Assembly: GCF_017994015.1 (NCBI RefSeq)
Contig: NZ_JAGOLP010000001.1
Span: 186,001-250,000 of the forward strand
From: Ferrovibrio sp.
GTDB taxonomy: Bacteria; Pseudomonadota; Alphaproteobacteria; Ferrovibrionales; Ferrovibrionaceae
Length of the DNA stretch: 64,000 nucleotides
Reading direction: 5' to 3'
The notes under the pieces: model-generated
The model's database searches: none
Told to the model about the DNA's origin: nothing
Seen by the model: only the letters and a program-made list of their open reading frames with translations
Part shown: one piece after another, positions 47,387-55,747 of the stretch
Layout: each line of letters starts with the position of its first letter
How positions within the stretch are numbered: the first letter of the stretch is position 1
Position numbers and translations under genes: made by a program

Positions 47387-47956
47387 ATGGCGCTCAACGC
47401 CGTTCAGCTTTGCAGCCGCGCCCTGGTGGGCCTGGGCGCCCGTGCCATTCCGGGCTTTGACGATGGCAGTGTGGAAGCCGAGGTGGCGCGCCATGTCTAC
47501 GGCCCGGCCCGCGATGCGCTGCTTTCCGCGCATCCCTGGCGTTTCGCCACCGGCCAGGCCGCCCTGCCGCGCCTGCTGGCGGCGCCGCGCGCCGATTTTG
47601 CCCATGCCTTCCAGTTGCCGGCGGATTTTCTGCGCGCGCTTTCGGCCGGCAGCGACAGCCGTGGCCGCGGCGTCAGCTACCGCATCGTGGCCGGCACCTT
47701 GCAAGCTGATGCCGAGGCTTTGACCCTGACCTACATCTTCCGGCCCGACGAAGCCGGCTTCCCGCCGTTTTTTGACCAGGCTTTGGCTTCCCGGCTGGCA
47801 GCGGAATTCTGCCTGCCGCTGACCGAAAGCAGCAGCCGCGCCGACCTGCTGTTCAAACGCGCCGACGAGGAATTCCGCCGTGCCAAGGCGATCGACAGCC
47901 AGCAGGGCGAACCCGGCCGGATCGAGGATTTCACCCTTACCCAGGCGCGCCGCTGA
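47387..47956 (+). CDS. Tail tubular protein A (T7 gp11-like)
   Basis: A 189-residue adaptor that should sit between portal and tail nozzle. Signature start ALNAVQLCSRALVGLGA, then FDDGSVEAEVARHVYGPARD and ALLSAHPWRFAT, as in other gp11-type proteins. AGAGGAG precedes ATG 47387. Its stop overlaps the start of the next gene (TGATG). Confidence 0.9.
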   Translation: MALNAVQLCSRALVGLGARAIPGFDDGSVEAEVARHVYGPARDALLSAHPWRFATGQAALPRLLAAPRADFAHAFQLPADFLRALSAGSDSRGRGVSYRIVAGTLQADAEALTLTYIFRPDEAGFPPFFDQALASRLAAEFCLPLTESSSRADLLFKRADEEFRRAKAIDSQQGEPGRIEDFTLTQARR

Positions 47957-49869
47957 TGCCCCGCCTGCGCAGCACCAAAAACAACTTCACCGCCGGCGAG
48001 ATCGCGCCGGAATTGCTAGGCCGCGCCGACCTGACCGCTTATGCCAATGGCGCGGCCAAATTGCGCAATGTGCTGATCCGCCCGACCGGCGGGGTGACGC
48101 GGCGCCCCGGCCTGCGCCATATCACGCTGCTGCATGGCGTGGCGCCGGATGCCGTGCGGCTGATCGGCTTCAGTTTCAATGTGGAGCAGAGCTATCTGCT
48201 GGTGCTGGGCGATGGCCTGCTGCGGGTCTTCCGCAACGGCGCCGAGACCACCAGCCTGGCGACGCCCTGGAACGCGGCGCAACTGGCACAACTGAGCTGG
48301 GTGCAGAGCGCCGACACACTGTTTTTCTGCCACCCGGATTTGCCGCCGCAGCGGCTGACCCGCACATCGCATAGCGACTGGCAGTTGACCAGCTTCAGCT
48401 TCAAGGCCGATCCGGCCAGCGGCGTGCAGCATATTCCCGGTTTCAAATTCGCCGCCGGCAATGTCACCCTGCAAGCCTCGGGCACCAGCGGCACAGTGAC
48501 GCTGACCGCCTCGGCGCCGGTGTTTGATGCGGCGCATCTCGGCAGCCGCTTCCGGCTCAAACGCAAGCAGGTGGAGATCACCGCCATCACTTCGGCGGTT
48601 TCCGCCACCGCGCTGGTGAAGCAGACGCTGACTGACACCGCCGCGACCGAGGATTGGGAGGAGCCGGCCTTTTCCAGCCGGCGTGGCTGGCCGGTGGCGG
48701 TGACGCTGTTTCAGGAACGCCTGATCTTTGCCGGCGCGCGCGACCTGCCCAACCGGGTCTGGATGTCGAAGACCAGCGACCTGACCAATTTCGACCTCGG
48801 CACGGCCCTAGACGATGAAAGCATCGAATTCTCGCTGCTGGCCGACCAGGTGGATGCGATCCGCGCCGTGGTGGCCGGGCGCCATCTGCAAATCTTCACC
48901 GCCGGCGCCGAATGGATGGTGAGCGGCGAGCCGCTGACCCCGACCCGGCTGCGCGCCGAACGCCAGACCCGCATCGGCAGCCTGCTGGAACGCAGCATCG
49001 CGCCGCGCGTGGTGGATGGCGCCACGCTGTTTCTGGCGCGTGACGGCACGGGCCTGCGGCAATTCCTCTATGCCGATACCGAGCAGGCTTATAGCGCCGA
49101 TGATGTGACGCTGGTGGCGCCGCATCTGTTCAACGGCCCGCGCGGCCTGGATTACGATCCGCGCCGCCGCCTGATCCTGATCCCGATGCAGGATGGCAGC
49201 CTGACGGTGCAGACCAGTTTCCGCGCCCAGCAGATCCTGGCCTGGACCCGGCTGGAAACCGAGGGCGCCTTCCGCGCCGTGGCGGTGGTGGAAGATGTGG
49301 TTTATGCCGCCATCCAGCGCGGTGAAAGCCTGGCATTGGAATGTTTAGACGATGCCTGCCACAGCGATGCCTGCCTGCTGGGCGAAGCCGAGACACCGCG
49401 CCGTAACTGGAGCGGCCTGGCGCATCTGGAAGGCCGCATGGTGCGGGTGCGCGGCGATGGCATGGATTATGGCCTGTATCCAGTGCAGGACGGCGCCCTC
49501 ACCCTGGCCCAGACGGCAAGCCAGGTCGAGATCGGGCTGCCATTCAGCCACAATATCGAACCGCTGCCGGCTGAATTCGGCGGTGATAGCGGCGCCCAGG
49601 CCGGGCCGCTGCGGCTGATCCGCGCCGTGTTCCGGCTGCAACAGACCGGCGCGCTGGTGGTGGATTGTGGCCAGGGTTTGCGGCCGCAGAGTTTCAGCCG
49701 CTTTGGTGCCGCGCTGGATGCGGCGCCGCCGCTATTCAGCGGCGACCGCGAATTGCGCGGCCTGGGCTGGGTGCGTGGCCTGGATCGGCCACTCTGGCGC
49801 ATCGAGCAGGATGCGCCGCAGCCCTTCACCCTGCTTTCCGTGACCACCGACCTGAAAGGAGCCGATTGA
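47956..49869 (+). CDS. Tail tubular protein B (T7 gp12-like nozzle)
   Basis: A 637-residue tail nozzle subunit. Typical start STKNNFTAGEIAPELLGRAD followed by NVLIRPTGGVTRRPG, and a long beta-propeller-like body with GWPVAVTLFQERLIFAGA and LVAPHLFNGPRGLDY. Shorter than the T7 protein but in the range of prophage homologues. The stop overlaps the next start (TGATG). Confidence 0.9.
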   Translation: MPRLRSTKNNFTAGEIAPELLGRADLTAYANGAAKLRNVLIRPTGGVTRRPGLRHITLLHGVAPDAVRLIGFSFNVEQSYLLVLGDGLLRVFRNGAETTSLATPWNAAQLAQLSWVQSADTLFFCHPDLPPQRLTRTSHSDWQLTSFSFKADPASGVQHIPGFKFAAGNVTLQASGTSGTVTLTASAPVFDAAHLGSRFRLKRKQVEITAITSAVSATALVKQTLTDTAATEDWEEPAFSSRRGWPVAVTLFQERLIFAGARDLPNRVWMSKTSDLTNFDLGTALDDESIEFSLLADQVDAIRAVVAGRHLQIFTAGAEWMVSGEPLTPTRLRAERQTRIGSLLERSIAPRVVDGATLFLARDGTGLRQFLYADTEQAYSADDVTLVAPHLFNGPRGLDYDPRRRLILIPMQDGSLTVQTSFRAQQILAWTRLETEGAFRAVAVVEDVVYAAIQRGESLALECLDDACHSDACLLGEAETPRRNWSGLAHLEGRMVRVRGDGMDYGLYPVQDGALTLAQTASQVEIGLPFSHNIEPLPAEFGGDSGAQAGPLRLIRAVFRLQQTGALVVDCGQGLRPQSFSRFGAALDAAPPLFSGDRELRGLGWVRGLDRPLWRIEQDAPQPFTLLSVTTDLKGAD

Positions 49870-50282
49870 TGGCCGCCTATATCCCGCTGGCGATTGCCGC
49901 CGCTTCTGCCGCCAGCAGCATGGCGCAGCAGAATGCCCAGGCCAAGGCGCAGAACGGCGCCCTGGCGCAGAACCAGGCCGATGCCGCGCGCGACTACCAG
50001 GCCGCCGAGCGCGAGCGCCAGCAGCGCCTGGCGCGCAGCCAGGCGGCGCAGCGCGCCGGCTTTGCCGCCTCAGGCGTCAGTGCCGATGGTTCAGGCGCGG
50101 CGGCCCTGACCAACCTGCTGGCGGAGAGCGAAGCCGAGCGCGACCAGCTGCTGCAAGCCTATCAGAGCCAGGTCAGCAGCCTGGCCGCTGCCGGCCGGGT
50201 GAATCTGCTGCGCCAGCGCCAGCAATGGCTGAATGGCGGCCGGTCGCTGGCCGGCAGCGCGTTTTCCGCATTCAGCCAATAG
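49869..50282 (+). CDS. Probable internal virion protein (T7 gp14-like), 137 aa
   Basis: Starts with a hydrophobic, alanine-rich helix (YIPLAIAAASAASSMAQQNA) and continues as a Gln/Ala/Arg-rich coil (DYQAAERERQQRLARSQAAQ), ending in a Gly/Ser-rich tail. The composition and place after the nozzle fit the small ejected internal proteins of podoviruses. T7's large gp15 and gp16 have no counterpart here. Assigned by context. Confidence 0.65.
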   Translation: MAAYIPLAIAAASAASSMAQQNAQAKAQNGALAQNQADAARDYQAAERERQQRLARSQAAQRAGFAASGVSADGSGAAALTNLLAESEAERDQLLQAYQSQVSSLAAAGRVNLLRQRQQWLNGGRSLAGSAFSAFSQ

Positions 50283-50290
50283 GGGGCGGC

Positions 50291-51001
50291 ATGACCGACC
50301 TGATCGTCAGCGCGGCGACACCGCGCCAGCAATATCTGGCCGATGGCGTGGAACGCGCCTATGGCTTTCCGTTTCCGCTGCTCGATGCCAACGACCTTGT
50401 GGTCTGGCTCGATGACCAGCCGAGCCCGCTGGCCTACAGCGTCAGCGGCCTCAATCAATCGGCCGGCGGCAGCATCCTGTTTGCCAGCCCGCCGCAAGCC
50501 GGCTGCCGCATCACCCTGGCGCGGCGCATGGCGATCAAGCGCGAGACGGATTTTGTTGAAGGCGGCGCCTTCCACGCCCGGGCGCTGAACGAGGAACTGG
50601 ATCGCCTGACCCTGCTGATCCAGCAGGTGGACGAAGCCAGCCAGCGCGCCTTGCAGGCCATACCCAGCGATGCGCCGGCCGGCCTGAATTTGCCCCGGCG
50701 GGACGACCGCGCCGGCAAGTTTCTGGGCTTTGATGCCGATGGCGCGCCGCAAGCCAGCTTGCTCAATCCGGACGGCATAACGCTGAGTTTGCAGCAGATG
50801 ACCGAACTGCTGGCGCAGGCCGAGGCAGCGGCGGCGGCGGCGCAGCAGCAGGTTTTGCTGTTCACCAGCCTGGCGCTGGATCTGGAAGGCAAGCTGCAAG
50901 CGCTGGCCTGGCAGCAGCAGGTTTTGCAGCGCCAGCACCAGGCCAGCCCCGGCCTAGCCGCCAACCAGCACACACCCAACTGGGCCAATCTCAAGAGCTG
51001 A
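50291..51001 (+). CDS. Tail fibre protein with T7 gp17-type N terminus
   Basis: A 236-residue protein. Residues 1-110 (QQYLADGVERAYGFPFPLLD, VVWLDD, SAGGSILFASPPQAGCRITL) match the domain that attaches T7-type fibres to the tail. A helical coiled segment follows (TELLAQAEAAAAAAQQQVLL). The receptor-binding end is missing from this chain and may be supplied by the next gene. Confidence 0.85.
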   Translation: MTDLIVSAATPRQQYLADGVERAYGFPFPLLDANDLVVWLDDQPSPLAYSVSGLNQSAGGSILFASPPQAGCRITLARRMAIKRETDFVEGGAFHARALNEELDRLTLLIQQVDEASQRALQAIPSDAPAGLNLPRRDDRAGKFLGFDADGAPQASLLNPDGITLSLQQMTELLAQAEAAAAAAQQQVLLFTSLALDLEGKLQALAWQQQVLQRQHQASPGLAANQHTPNWANLKS

Positions 51002-51011
51002 AGGACATGCC

Positions 51012-52223
51012 ATGATCTATCCATCGCTGAATTACGACGCGCGGCTTTATCTGAATGACGCCAATGGCAAACCGATGCCGGCCAGTTTCAGCCGTGCCGG
51101 CAATGCCAGCCTGTGCAATGCCATCGGCCTGCTGGCAACGGCCGCCGCAGGCGCCATGCGCCATGATTACGCTGCCGATGGCCGCTATCTCGGCTGGCTG
51201 ATCGAAGAACAGCGCAGCAATCTGGCACTGCACGCGGCGGCAGCCGACAATGCGGCCTGGACCAAGATCAATACGACGATCACGGCCAACGCCACGGCAG
51301 CACCTGATGGCACGCTGGCCGCTGACAAGATCGTCGAGGCCAGCGACGTGGCGCAGAGCCATAATCTGACCCAGGCCATCGTTTTCACGGCGGCGACCTA
51401 TTGCTTCTCGGTTTACCTCAAGGCGGCGGGACGTAATGCGGCGATGGTGCAACTGGATAGCACCACACCAAGCAACGCCTTTTTCGATCTCTCGGCCGGC
51501 ACGGTCGGCTATATCGGCAGCGCGTTGGCTTCGGCATCGATCACGGCCTGTGGCAATGCCTGGTATCGCTGCGCCGTGGTGGGCGCCACGGCTGCCGCAA
51601 CGCGCAGTGTGCGTATCGCGCCAGCGAGCGGCACCGCGCATGGCAGCGAAATATACAACGGCGACGGCAGCAGCGGCATCCATGCCTGGGGCGCGCAGGT
51701 TGAACTCGGCAGCTTCCCGAGCAGCTATATCGCCACTGCCGGCGCGATGGTGACGCGGGCGGGCGACCTGTTCAGCCTGGCCACCGCAGCTTTTCCGTTC
51801 AATCCGACTGAGGGCAGCCTGCTGGTGCATTTCGACGTGGCCGCGCTGGGCCTGCTGAGCGGCATTGCCCGGCTGCATAATGCAAGTTTCGGCGGCATCG
51901 CGCTCTATCGCGGCACCGGCAACTTGATCGCGCTGGATATCAACGACGGCACGCCGCGCGGCAATGTGGCCGGCAGCCTGCCGCTGGCGGCGGGCGAAAT
52001 GGTGCGGGTGGCTGTAGCCTGGAAACAGGGCGATGGCGCGCTGTGCATCAATGGCGGCCCGGTGGCAACTTTTGCCCCCAGCGCCATCCCGGCCGGGCTC
52101 GACACGCTGGAACTGGGCGGCGGCAATTGGGGCACCGCGCCGATGGGCGGCCATCTGCGCCATGCCGCGTATTTTCCGCGCCGCCTCGGCAATGCCGAGC
52201 TGCAAGACCTCACCCGCCTGTAA
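51012..52223 (+). CDS. Probable receptor-binding / tail tip protein with LamG-like region
   Basis: A 403-residue protein that starts 11 bases after the fibre gene. The start IYPSLNYDARLYLNDANGKP is unknown; the central part (TAATYCFSVYLKAAGRNAAM, then WYRCAVVGATAAA) resembles phage carbohydrate-binding domains, and the C-terminal third (GSLLVHFDVAALG ... LDTLELGGGNWGTAPMGGHL) resembles a concanavalin/LamG sandwich. It probably decides host range. GC at the third codon position looks slightly lower at 51230-51660. Confidence 0.7.
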   Translation: MIYPSLNYDARLYLNDANGKPMPASFSRAGNASLCNAIGLLATAAAGAMRHDYAADGRYLGWLIEEQRSNLALHAAAADNAAWTKINTTITANATAAPDGTLAADKIVEASDVAQSHNLTQAIVFTAATYCFSVYLKAAGRNAAMVQLDSTTPSNAFFDLSAGTVGYIGSALASASITACGNAWYRCAVVGATAAATRSVRIAPASGTAHGSEIYNGDGSSGIHAWGAQVELGSFPSSYIATAGAMVTRAGDLFSLATAAFPFNPTEGSLLVHFDVAALGLLSGIARLHNASFGGIALYRGTGNLIALDINDGTPRGNVAGSLPLAAGEMVRVAVAWKQGDGALCINGGPVATFAPSAIPAGLDTLELGGGNWGTAPMGGHLRHAAYFPRRLGNAELQDLTRL

Positions 52224-52234
52224 AGGAGCGCCCG

Positions 52235-52531
52235 ATGCAAGACCTCTATATCCGTGCCGCCAGTGAAGCCGAAGCCAAGGCGGCGCTGCCGGATTTTGTC
52301 GATGCCGCCGGCAACTGGCGGCTGACCACGACACAATGGGCGTTTGATCCGCTGGGCGCCCTGGTTGATCAGCCCGCGGTGTTCGAGGGCATGCTTGTGG
52401 TGAGCGAGGCCACCTGGCTGCCGGGCTGGCATGCCAATCTGCGTTTGCTGGACGATGCCCTGCTGCCGCTGTTGCAGGCCAGCACTTTGCTGATCGACAC
52501 GCCGGCCAGCCCAAGCCGTCTCTGGGCCTGA
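52235..52531 (+). CDS. Small tail-associated hypothetical protein (98 aa)
   Basis: Starts MQDLYIRAASEAEAKAALPD; acidic and Leu/Trp-rich (EATWLPGWHANLRLLDDALL). AAGGAG lies before ATG 52235. Comparable small proteins follow fibre genes in prophages as chaperones or fibre parts, but nothing in the chain proves that. Confidence 0.6.
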   Translation: MQDLYIRAASEAEAKAALPDFVDAAGNWRLTTTQWAFDPLGALVDQPAVFEGMLVVSEATWLPGWHANLRLLDDALLPLLQASTLLIDTPASPSRLWA

Positions 52532-52536
52532 AGCCG

Positions 52537-52899
52537 ATGCGACCAGGCCAGGCAGCCCATCTTGAAGCAACCCGGCAGGCCTTGCGCCTGGCCGCCATCG
52601 CACAGCAGCGCGCCAGCCAGTTGCTGGATGTCTATCAGCAATTGGCCTGCCCGGCGGCAGAGCCATCCGATGATCGCGCCATCACCCAGCGCCAGGCGGC
52701 GGCCAAGGCGGTGCTGAGCCATTACCTGATGCTGCAACGGCTGCTGCCGGTGCCGCCGCCATCCGGTGAATCGGAAGCTGCCGCGCCGCAGATCGATGCC
52801 GCCACGCTGGCAAGCATGCTGCACGATGCCCGGCGCCATGCCGAATCCGGGGCCGATGACGATACCAAGGAAAAGGAGAGCTGTGATGCCGCCGGATAA
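52537..52899 (+). CDS. Hypothetical protein, possible terminase small subunit (120 aa)
   Basis: A helical protein (AAHLEATRQALRLAAIAQQR ... QAAAKAVLSHYLMLQRLLPV) with an acidic tail (ESGADDDTKEKES). It overlaps the start of the terminase large subunit gene by 14 bases, the usual place of TerS, and has the right size, but no helix-turn-helix is obvious. Position-based guess. Confidence 0.55.
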   Translation: MRPGQAAHLEATRQALRLAAIAQQRASQLLDVYQQLACPAAEPSDDRAITQRQAAAKAVLSHYLMLQRLLPVPPPSGESEAAAPQIDAATLASMLHDARRHAESGADDDTKEKESCDAAG

Positions 52900-54430
52900 C
52901 GCGATCCTGCCCGACACGCTGGCGCAAGACATCCGCCTGGTGGATTTTGTGCTGCTGTGGAACCAGCGCCAGAATCTGCCCTGCCCGGTGCTGCATCTCA
53001 GCATCCTGGACTGGCTGGAACAGAGCTGGCATGCCGGCGACAGCGAATTGCTGCTGCTGGTGTTTCGCGATGCCGGCAAGAGCACATTGGTGGGGCTGTT
53101 CTGCGCCTGGCTTTTGCTGCGCCAGCCGCATCTGCGCATCCTGGTGCTGGCCGCAGAGCAGGCCCTGGCACGCAAGCTGGTGCGTAACGTGAAGCGCATC
53201 ATCGAACGCCACCCGCTCACCGCCGGGCTGAAGCCGAAGCGGCGCGAGCAATGGGCTGCCGACCTGTTCACCGTGAACCGTAATATCGAATTGCGCGATC
53301 CCTCCATGCTGGCGCGCGGCCTGGGCGGCAATATCACCGGCAGCCGCGCCGATGTGGTGATCTGCGACGATGTGGAAGTGCCGGCCAATGCCGGCAGCGC
53401 CACCGGGCGCGAGGAATTGCGCCAGCGCCTGCTGGAAATCGACTATGTGCTGGTGCCCACCGGCATGCAGCTTTATATCGGCACACCGCATAGTTATTAC
53501 AGCATCTATGCCACCCAGCCGCGCCAGGAGGTTGGCGAGCAAGCGGCGTTTCTGGATGGCTTCAAGCGGCTGGAATTGCCGATCCTGGATGAACAGGGCC
53601 AGAGCCGCTGGCCGGAACGGTTTCCGCTGGCGCGGATCGAGCGGATCCGGCGCCGCAGCGGCCCGGCCAAATTCGCCAGCCAGATGCTGCTGCAACCCAC
53701 CAGCAGCCAGGATGGCCGGCTCGATCCCGGCCTGCTGCGCAGCTATGGCGATGAGCTGGAAATCCGCGAGGCCGGCGGCCGGCTGGTGCTGAGCCTGGCC
53801 GGGCGGCGGCTGGTTTCCGCCAGCGCCTTCTGGGACCCGGCCTATGGCACCCCCAGGGTTAAGCATGCCGGCAATGGCGATGGCAGCGTGGTGGCGGCCT
53901 TGTTCAGCGATGCCGAGAGCCGGTTCTATCTGCATCGCATCGCCTATCTGACCCACGATCCGGCGCGGCTGGCCGAGCAGGATGCGGCGGGCCAGCTCTG
54001 CGACCAGGTGGCGGGTTTCCTGCGCGATCTGCATCTGCCCGGCATCCGGGTGGAGACAAACGGGCTGGGCAAATTCCTGCCCGGCCTGCTGCGCCACGCC
54101 CTGGCCCGTATCGGCCATGGCGCCGCCGTGGTGGAGCAGGTTTCGCGCCAGGCCAAGCAGGCGCGTATCCTGGCCGCCTTTGATGCCCCGCTGGCAGCCG
54201 GCATGCTGCATGCGCATGATACTGTGCTGGACTCGCCACTGATCACCGAGATGCGCGAATGGCGCCCAGGCAGCAGCAGCGCCCGCGATGACGGGCTGGA
54301 TGCAGTGGCCGGCTGCCTGCTGGCCGAGCCGGTGCGGCTGACCCAGGCGCCACCGGCGGCGCGGCGCGACTGGCGCCCAGGTGCCGGGCAGAGCAAGGCA
54401 CGCGCCGATTTTGATCCGTTCAAAGCCTGA
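52886..54430 (+). CDS. Terminase large subunit
   Basis: DNA-packaging motor of 514 residues. ATPase: Walker A-like LVFRDAGKSTLVGLF, Walker B ADVVICDDVEVP. Nuclease: first acidic site in SAFWDPAYGTP, second in VETNGLGKF, third in ARDDGLDAVAGCL, so all expected acidic residues are present. Intact length. ATG 52886 is preceded by AAGGAGAG. In T7 the terminase is also at the end of the late region. Confidence 0.9.
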   Translation: MPPDNAILPDTLAQDIRLVDFVLLWNQRQNLPCPVLHLSILDWLEQSWHAGDSELLLLVFRDAGKSTLVGLFCAWLLLRQPHLRILVLAAEQALARKLVRNVKRIIERHPLTAGLKPKRREQWAADLFTVNRNIELRDPSMLARGLGGNITGSRADVVICDDVEVPANAGSATGREELRQRLLEIDYVLVPTGMQLYIGTPHSYYSIYATQPRQEVGEQAAFLDGFKRLELPILDEQGQSRWPERFPLARIERIRRRSGPAKFASQMLLQPTSSQDGRLDPGLLRSYGDELEIREAGGRLVLSLAGRRLVSASAFWDPAYGTPRVKHAGNGDGSVVAALFSDAESRFYLHRIAYLTHDPARLAEQDAAGQLCDQVAGFLRDLHLPGIRVETNGLGKFLPGLLRHALARIGHGAAVVEQVSRQAKQARILAAFDAPLAAGMLHAHDTVLDSPLITEMREWRPGSSSARDDGLDAVAGCLLAEPVRLTQAPPAARRDWRPGAGQSKARADFDPFKA

Positions 54431-54445
54431 GCGATGGAGAGAACC

Positions 54446-54757
54446 ATGAGCATGCCGCTTCCCGTGGATATGGCCTGGTGGCTGACGGCGGTGGAACTAC
54501 CCGCCCTGGCCGGCCTGTTCTGGCTGCAACAGCGCCAGCGCGACCAGACCGAGCGTGCCCTGGAAAGCCTGAGCCGCGATAGTCACAGCGCGATCCAGGC
54601 GGCCCGCTCGGCTTTGGCCGATTACAAGCTGGAAGTGGCGCAGACCTATGCCTCGCTGAGTGCGCTGAAGGATGTGGAAATCCGCCTGACCGAACATCTG
54701 CTGCGCATCGAGGCCAAGCTGGATCAGGCATCGAAACAAGTGGTTTCGCGCTATTAA
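54446..54757 (+). CDS. Small membrane/coiled-coil protein at end of virion cassette (103 aa)
   Basis: One hydrophobic segment (MAWWLTAVELPALAGLFWLQ) followed by a long charged helix (LSALKDVEIRLTEHLLRIEA). It could be a holin-like or spanin-like protein, but a single segment plus coil is not diagnostic. ATG 54446 follows GGAGAG; ATG 54434 is also possible. No endolysin adjoins it. Confidence 0.6.
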   Translation: MSMPLPVDMAWWLTAVELPALAGLFWLQQRQRDQTERALESLSRDSHSAIQAARSALADYKLEVAQTYASLSALKDVEIRLTEHLLRIEAKLDQASKQVVSRY

Positions 54758-54786
54758 CCGCCCGGCAAATCGGCTAAACAGGCGCC

Positions 54787-55128
54787 ATGACCACGATCTA
54801 TCATATGGCCGCCAGCGCCGACTGGCAGGGTGCCGAGCAGAGCGGCGAGTATGCCGGTTCGGCCGACGACCTGCGCGACGGTTTCATTCACTTTTCCACT
54901 GCCGCACAAGTGGTGGAATCCGCCGCCAAACACCGCCAGGGCCGCAGCGACCTGCTGCTGCTTTATGTTGCCGCTGATGCCCTGGGGGACGCCCTGCGCT
55001 GGGAAGCGGCGCGCGGCGGGCAGTTGTTTCCGCATCTGTATGGCCGGCTGCGGCCGGAGCAGGTCTACCGCATCGAGAAACTGCCGCTCGGCGCCGATGG
55101 CCGGCATGTTTTCCCGCCGCTTGACTGA
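54787..55128 (+). CDS. DUF952 domain protein
   Basis: A 113-residue protein that fills the DUF952 family: TIYHMAASADWQ, DGFIHFSTAAQVVESA, LLLYVAADALGDALRWE, LFPHLYGRL. Enzymatic activity unknown; the fold is related to ADP-ribosyl-type or glutathione transferase-like small proteins in some annotations. Its 3' end overlaps the start of the 2H protein. Confidence 0.9.
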   Translation: MTTIYHMAASADWQGAEQSGEYAGSADDLRDGFIHFSTAAQVVESAAKHRQGRSDLLLLYVAADALGDALRWEAARGGQLFPHLYGRLRPEQVYRIEKLPLGADGRHVFPPLD

Positions 55129-55747
55129 AGCCGGCTTGAGCGCACCTTTCATCCGCGACCCGCATTGGGATACGACGCGGCTTTCCTACACTGTGCAGGC
55201 GCCGGCACCAGCAGAAGCCCAGGCCGCCTTCGAAGCCTTCCGCGACCGGATTGAGGCCATGGCGCCGCCTGACAGTTTCTGGCGCGCACCAGCCGAACGG
55301 CTGCATGTTTCGGTGCATATCCTGGCCAATGCGCGGCATGAGTATGACAAGGATGCCTATTGGGCTGTGGCCGAGGCTGCCGCGCTGGCCGAGCTTGAGC
55401 AGATCGAGCGCCGGGCTTTCACCTGGCATTTTGACCGCCTGATCGCCGCCCCCTTGGGCGTGATTGCCGCCGCCAGCCCCGATCCGCGTCTCGCCGCCTT
55501 GCGCCACCGCCTGATCGCACGCCTGCCGCCGCCGCCTTTGCCGCATGAGCCGCCCTATCCGCTGGTGCATTGCACGCTGCTGCGCTATGCCGAACCGGCG
55601 GCCCTGCCGGCCGATTTCGCCGCCCGCGTGGCCACTTTGCCCTGTAGCGTGGATTGGCGGGCGGAACGGCTGGATTTGCTGCGCAACGAGCGCTATCCCT
55701 CGCTGCATCCCCGCCTTGTGCAAACCTTCACGCTGGAGCAGGCATGA
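55106..55747 (+). CDS. 2H phosphoesterase superfamily protein (2'-5' RNA ligase-like)
   Basis: About 213 residues. The two catalytic signatures are HVSVHI and HCTLLRY, one in each lobe, as in LigT/CPDase proteins that act on cyclic phosphates or 2'-5' linkages. The start is uncertain: ATG 55106 lies within the DUF952 gene; a TTG further on is possible. It overlaps pyrD by four bases (ATGA). Confidence 0.82.
   Translation: MFSRRLTEAGLSAPFIRDPHWDTTRLSYTVQAPAPAEAQAAFEAFRDRIEAMAPPDSFWRAPAERLHVSVHILANARHEYDKDAYWAVAEAAALAELEQIERRAFTWHFDRLIAAPLGVIAAASPDPRLAALRHRLIARLPPPPLPHEPPYPLVHCTLLRYAEPAALPADFAARVATLPCSVDWRAERLDLLRNERYPSLHPRLVQTFTLEQA

Larger units (their letters stand above)
42810..54757 (+). 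mobile_element. Podovirus-type virion gene cassette (domesticated prophage or GTA-like)
   Basis: About 12 kb of co-directional, nearly gap-free genes for a T7-like particle: connector, scaffold, capsid, tail tubular A and B, internal virion protein, fibre, receptor-binding protein, terminase. The order connector-scaffold-capsid-tail A-tail B is that of T7. I see no integrase, excisionase, DNA or RNA polymerase, primase, holin or endolysin. GC and codon use match the surrounding chromosome. No attachment-site duplication was identified at the ends, which are set here by the first and last phage-like genes. Confidence 0.75.

Noticed and set aside
54446..54757. Holin of the phage cassette
   Set aside because: One hydrophobic segment and a long coil are compatible with many small phage proteins, and no endolysin or spanin gene is near.
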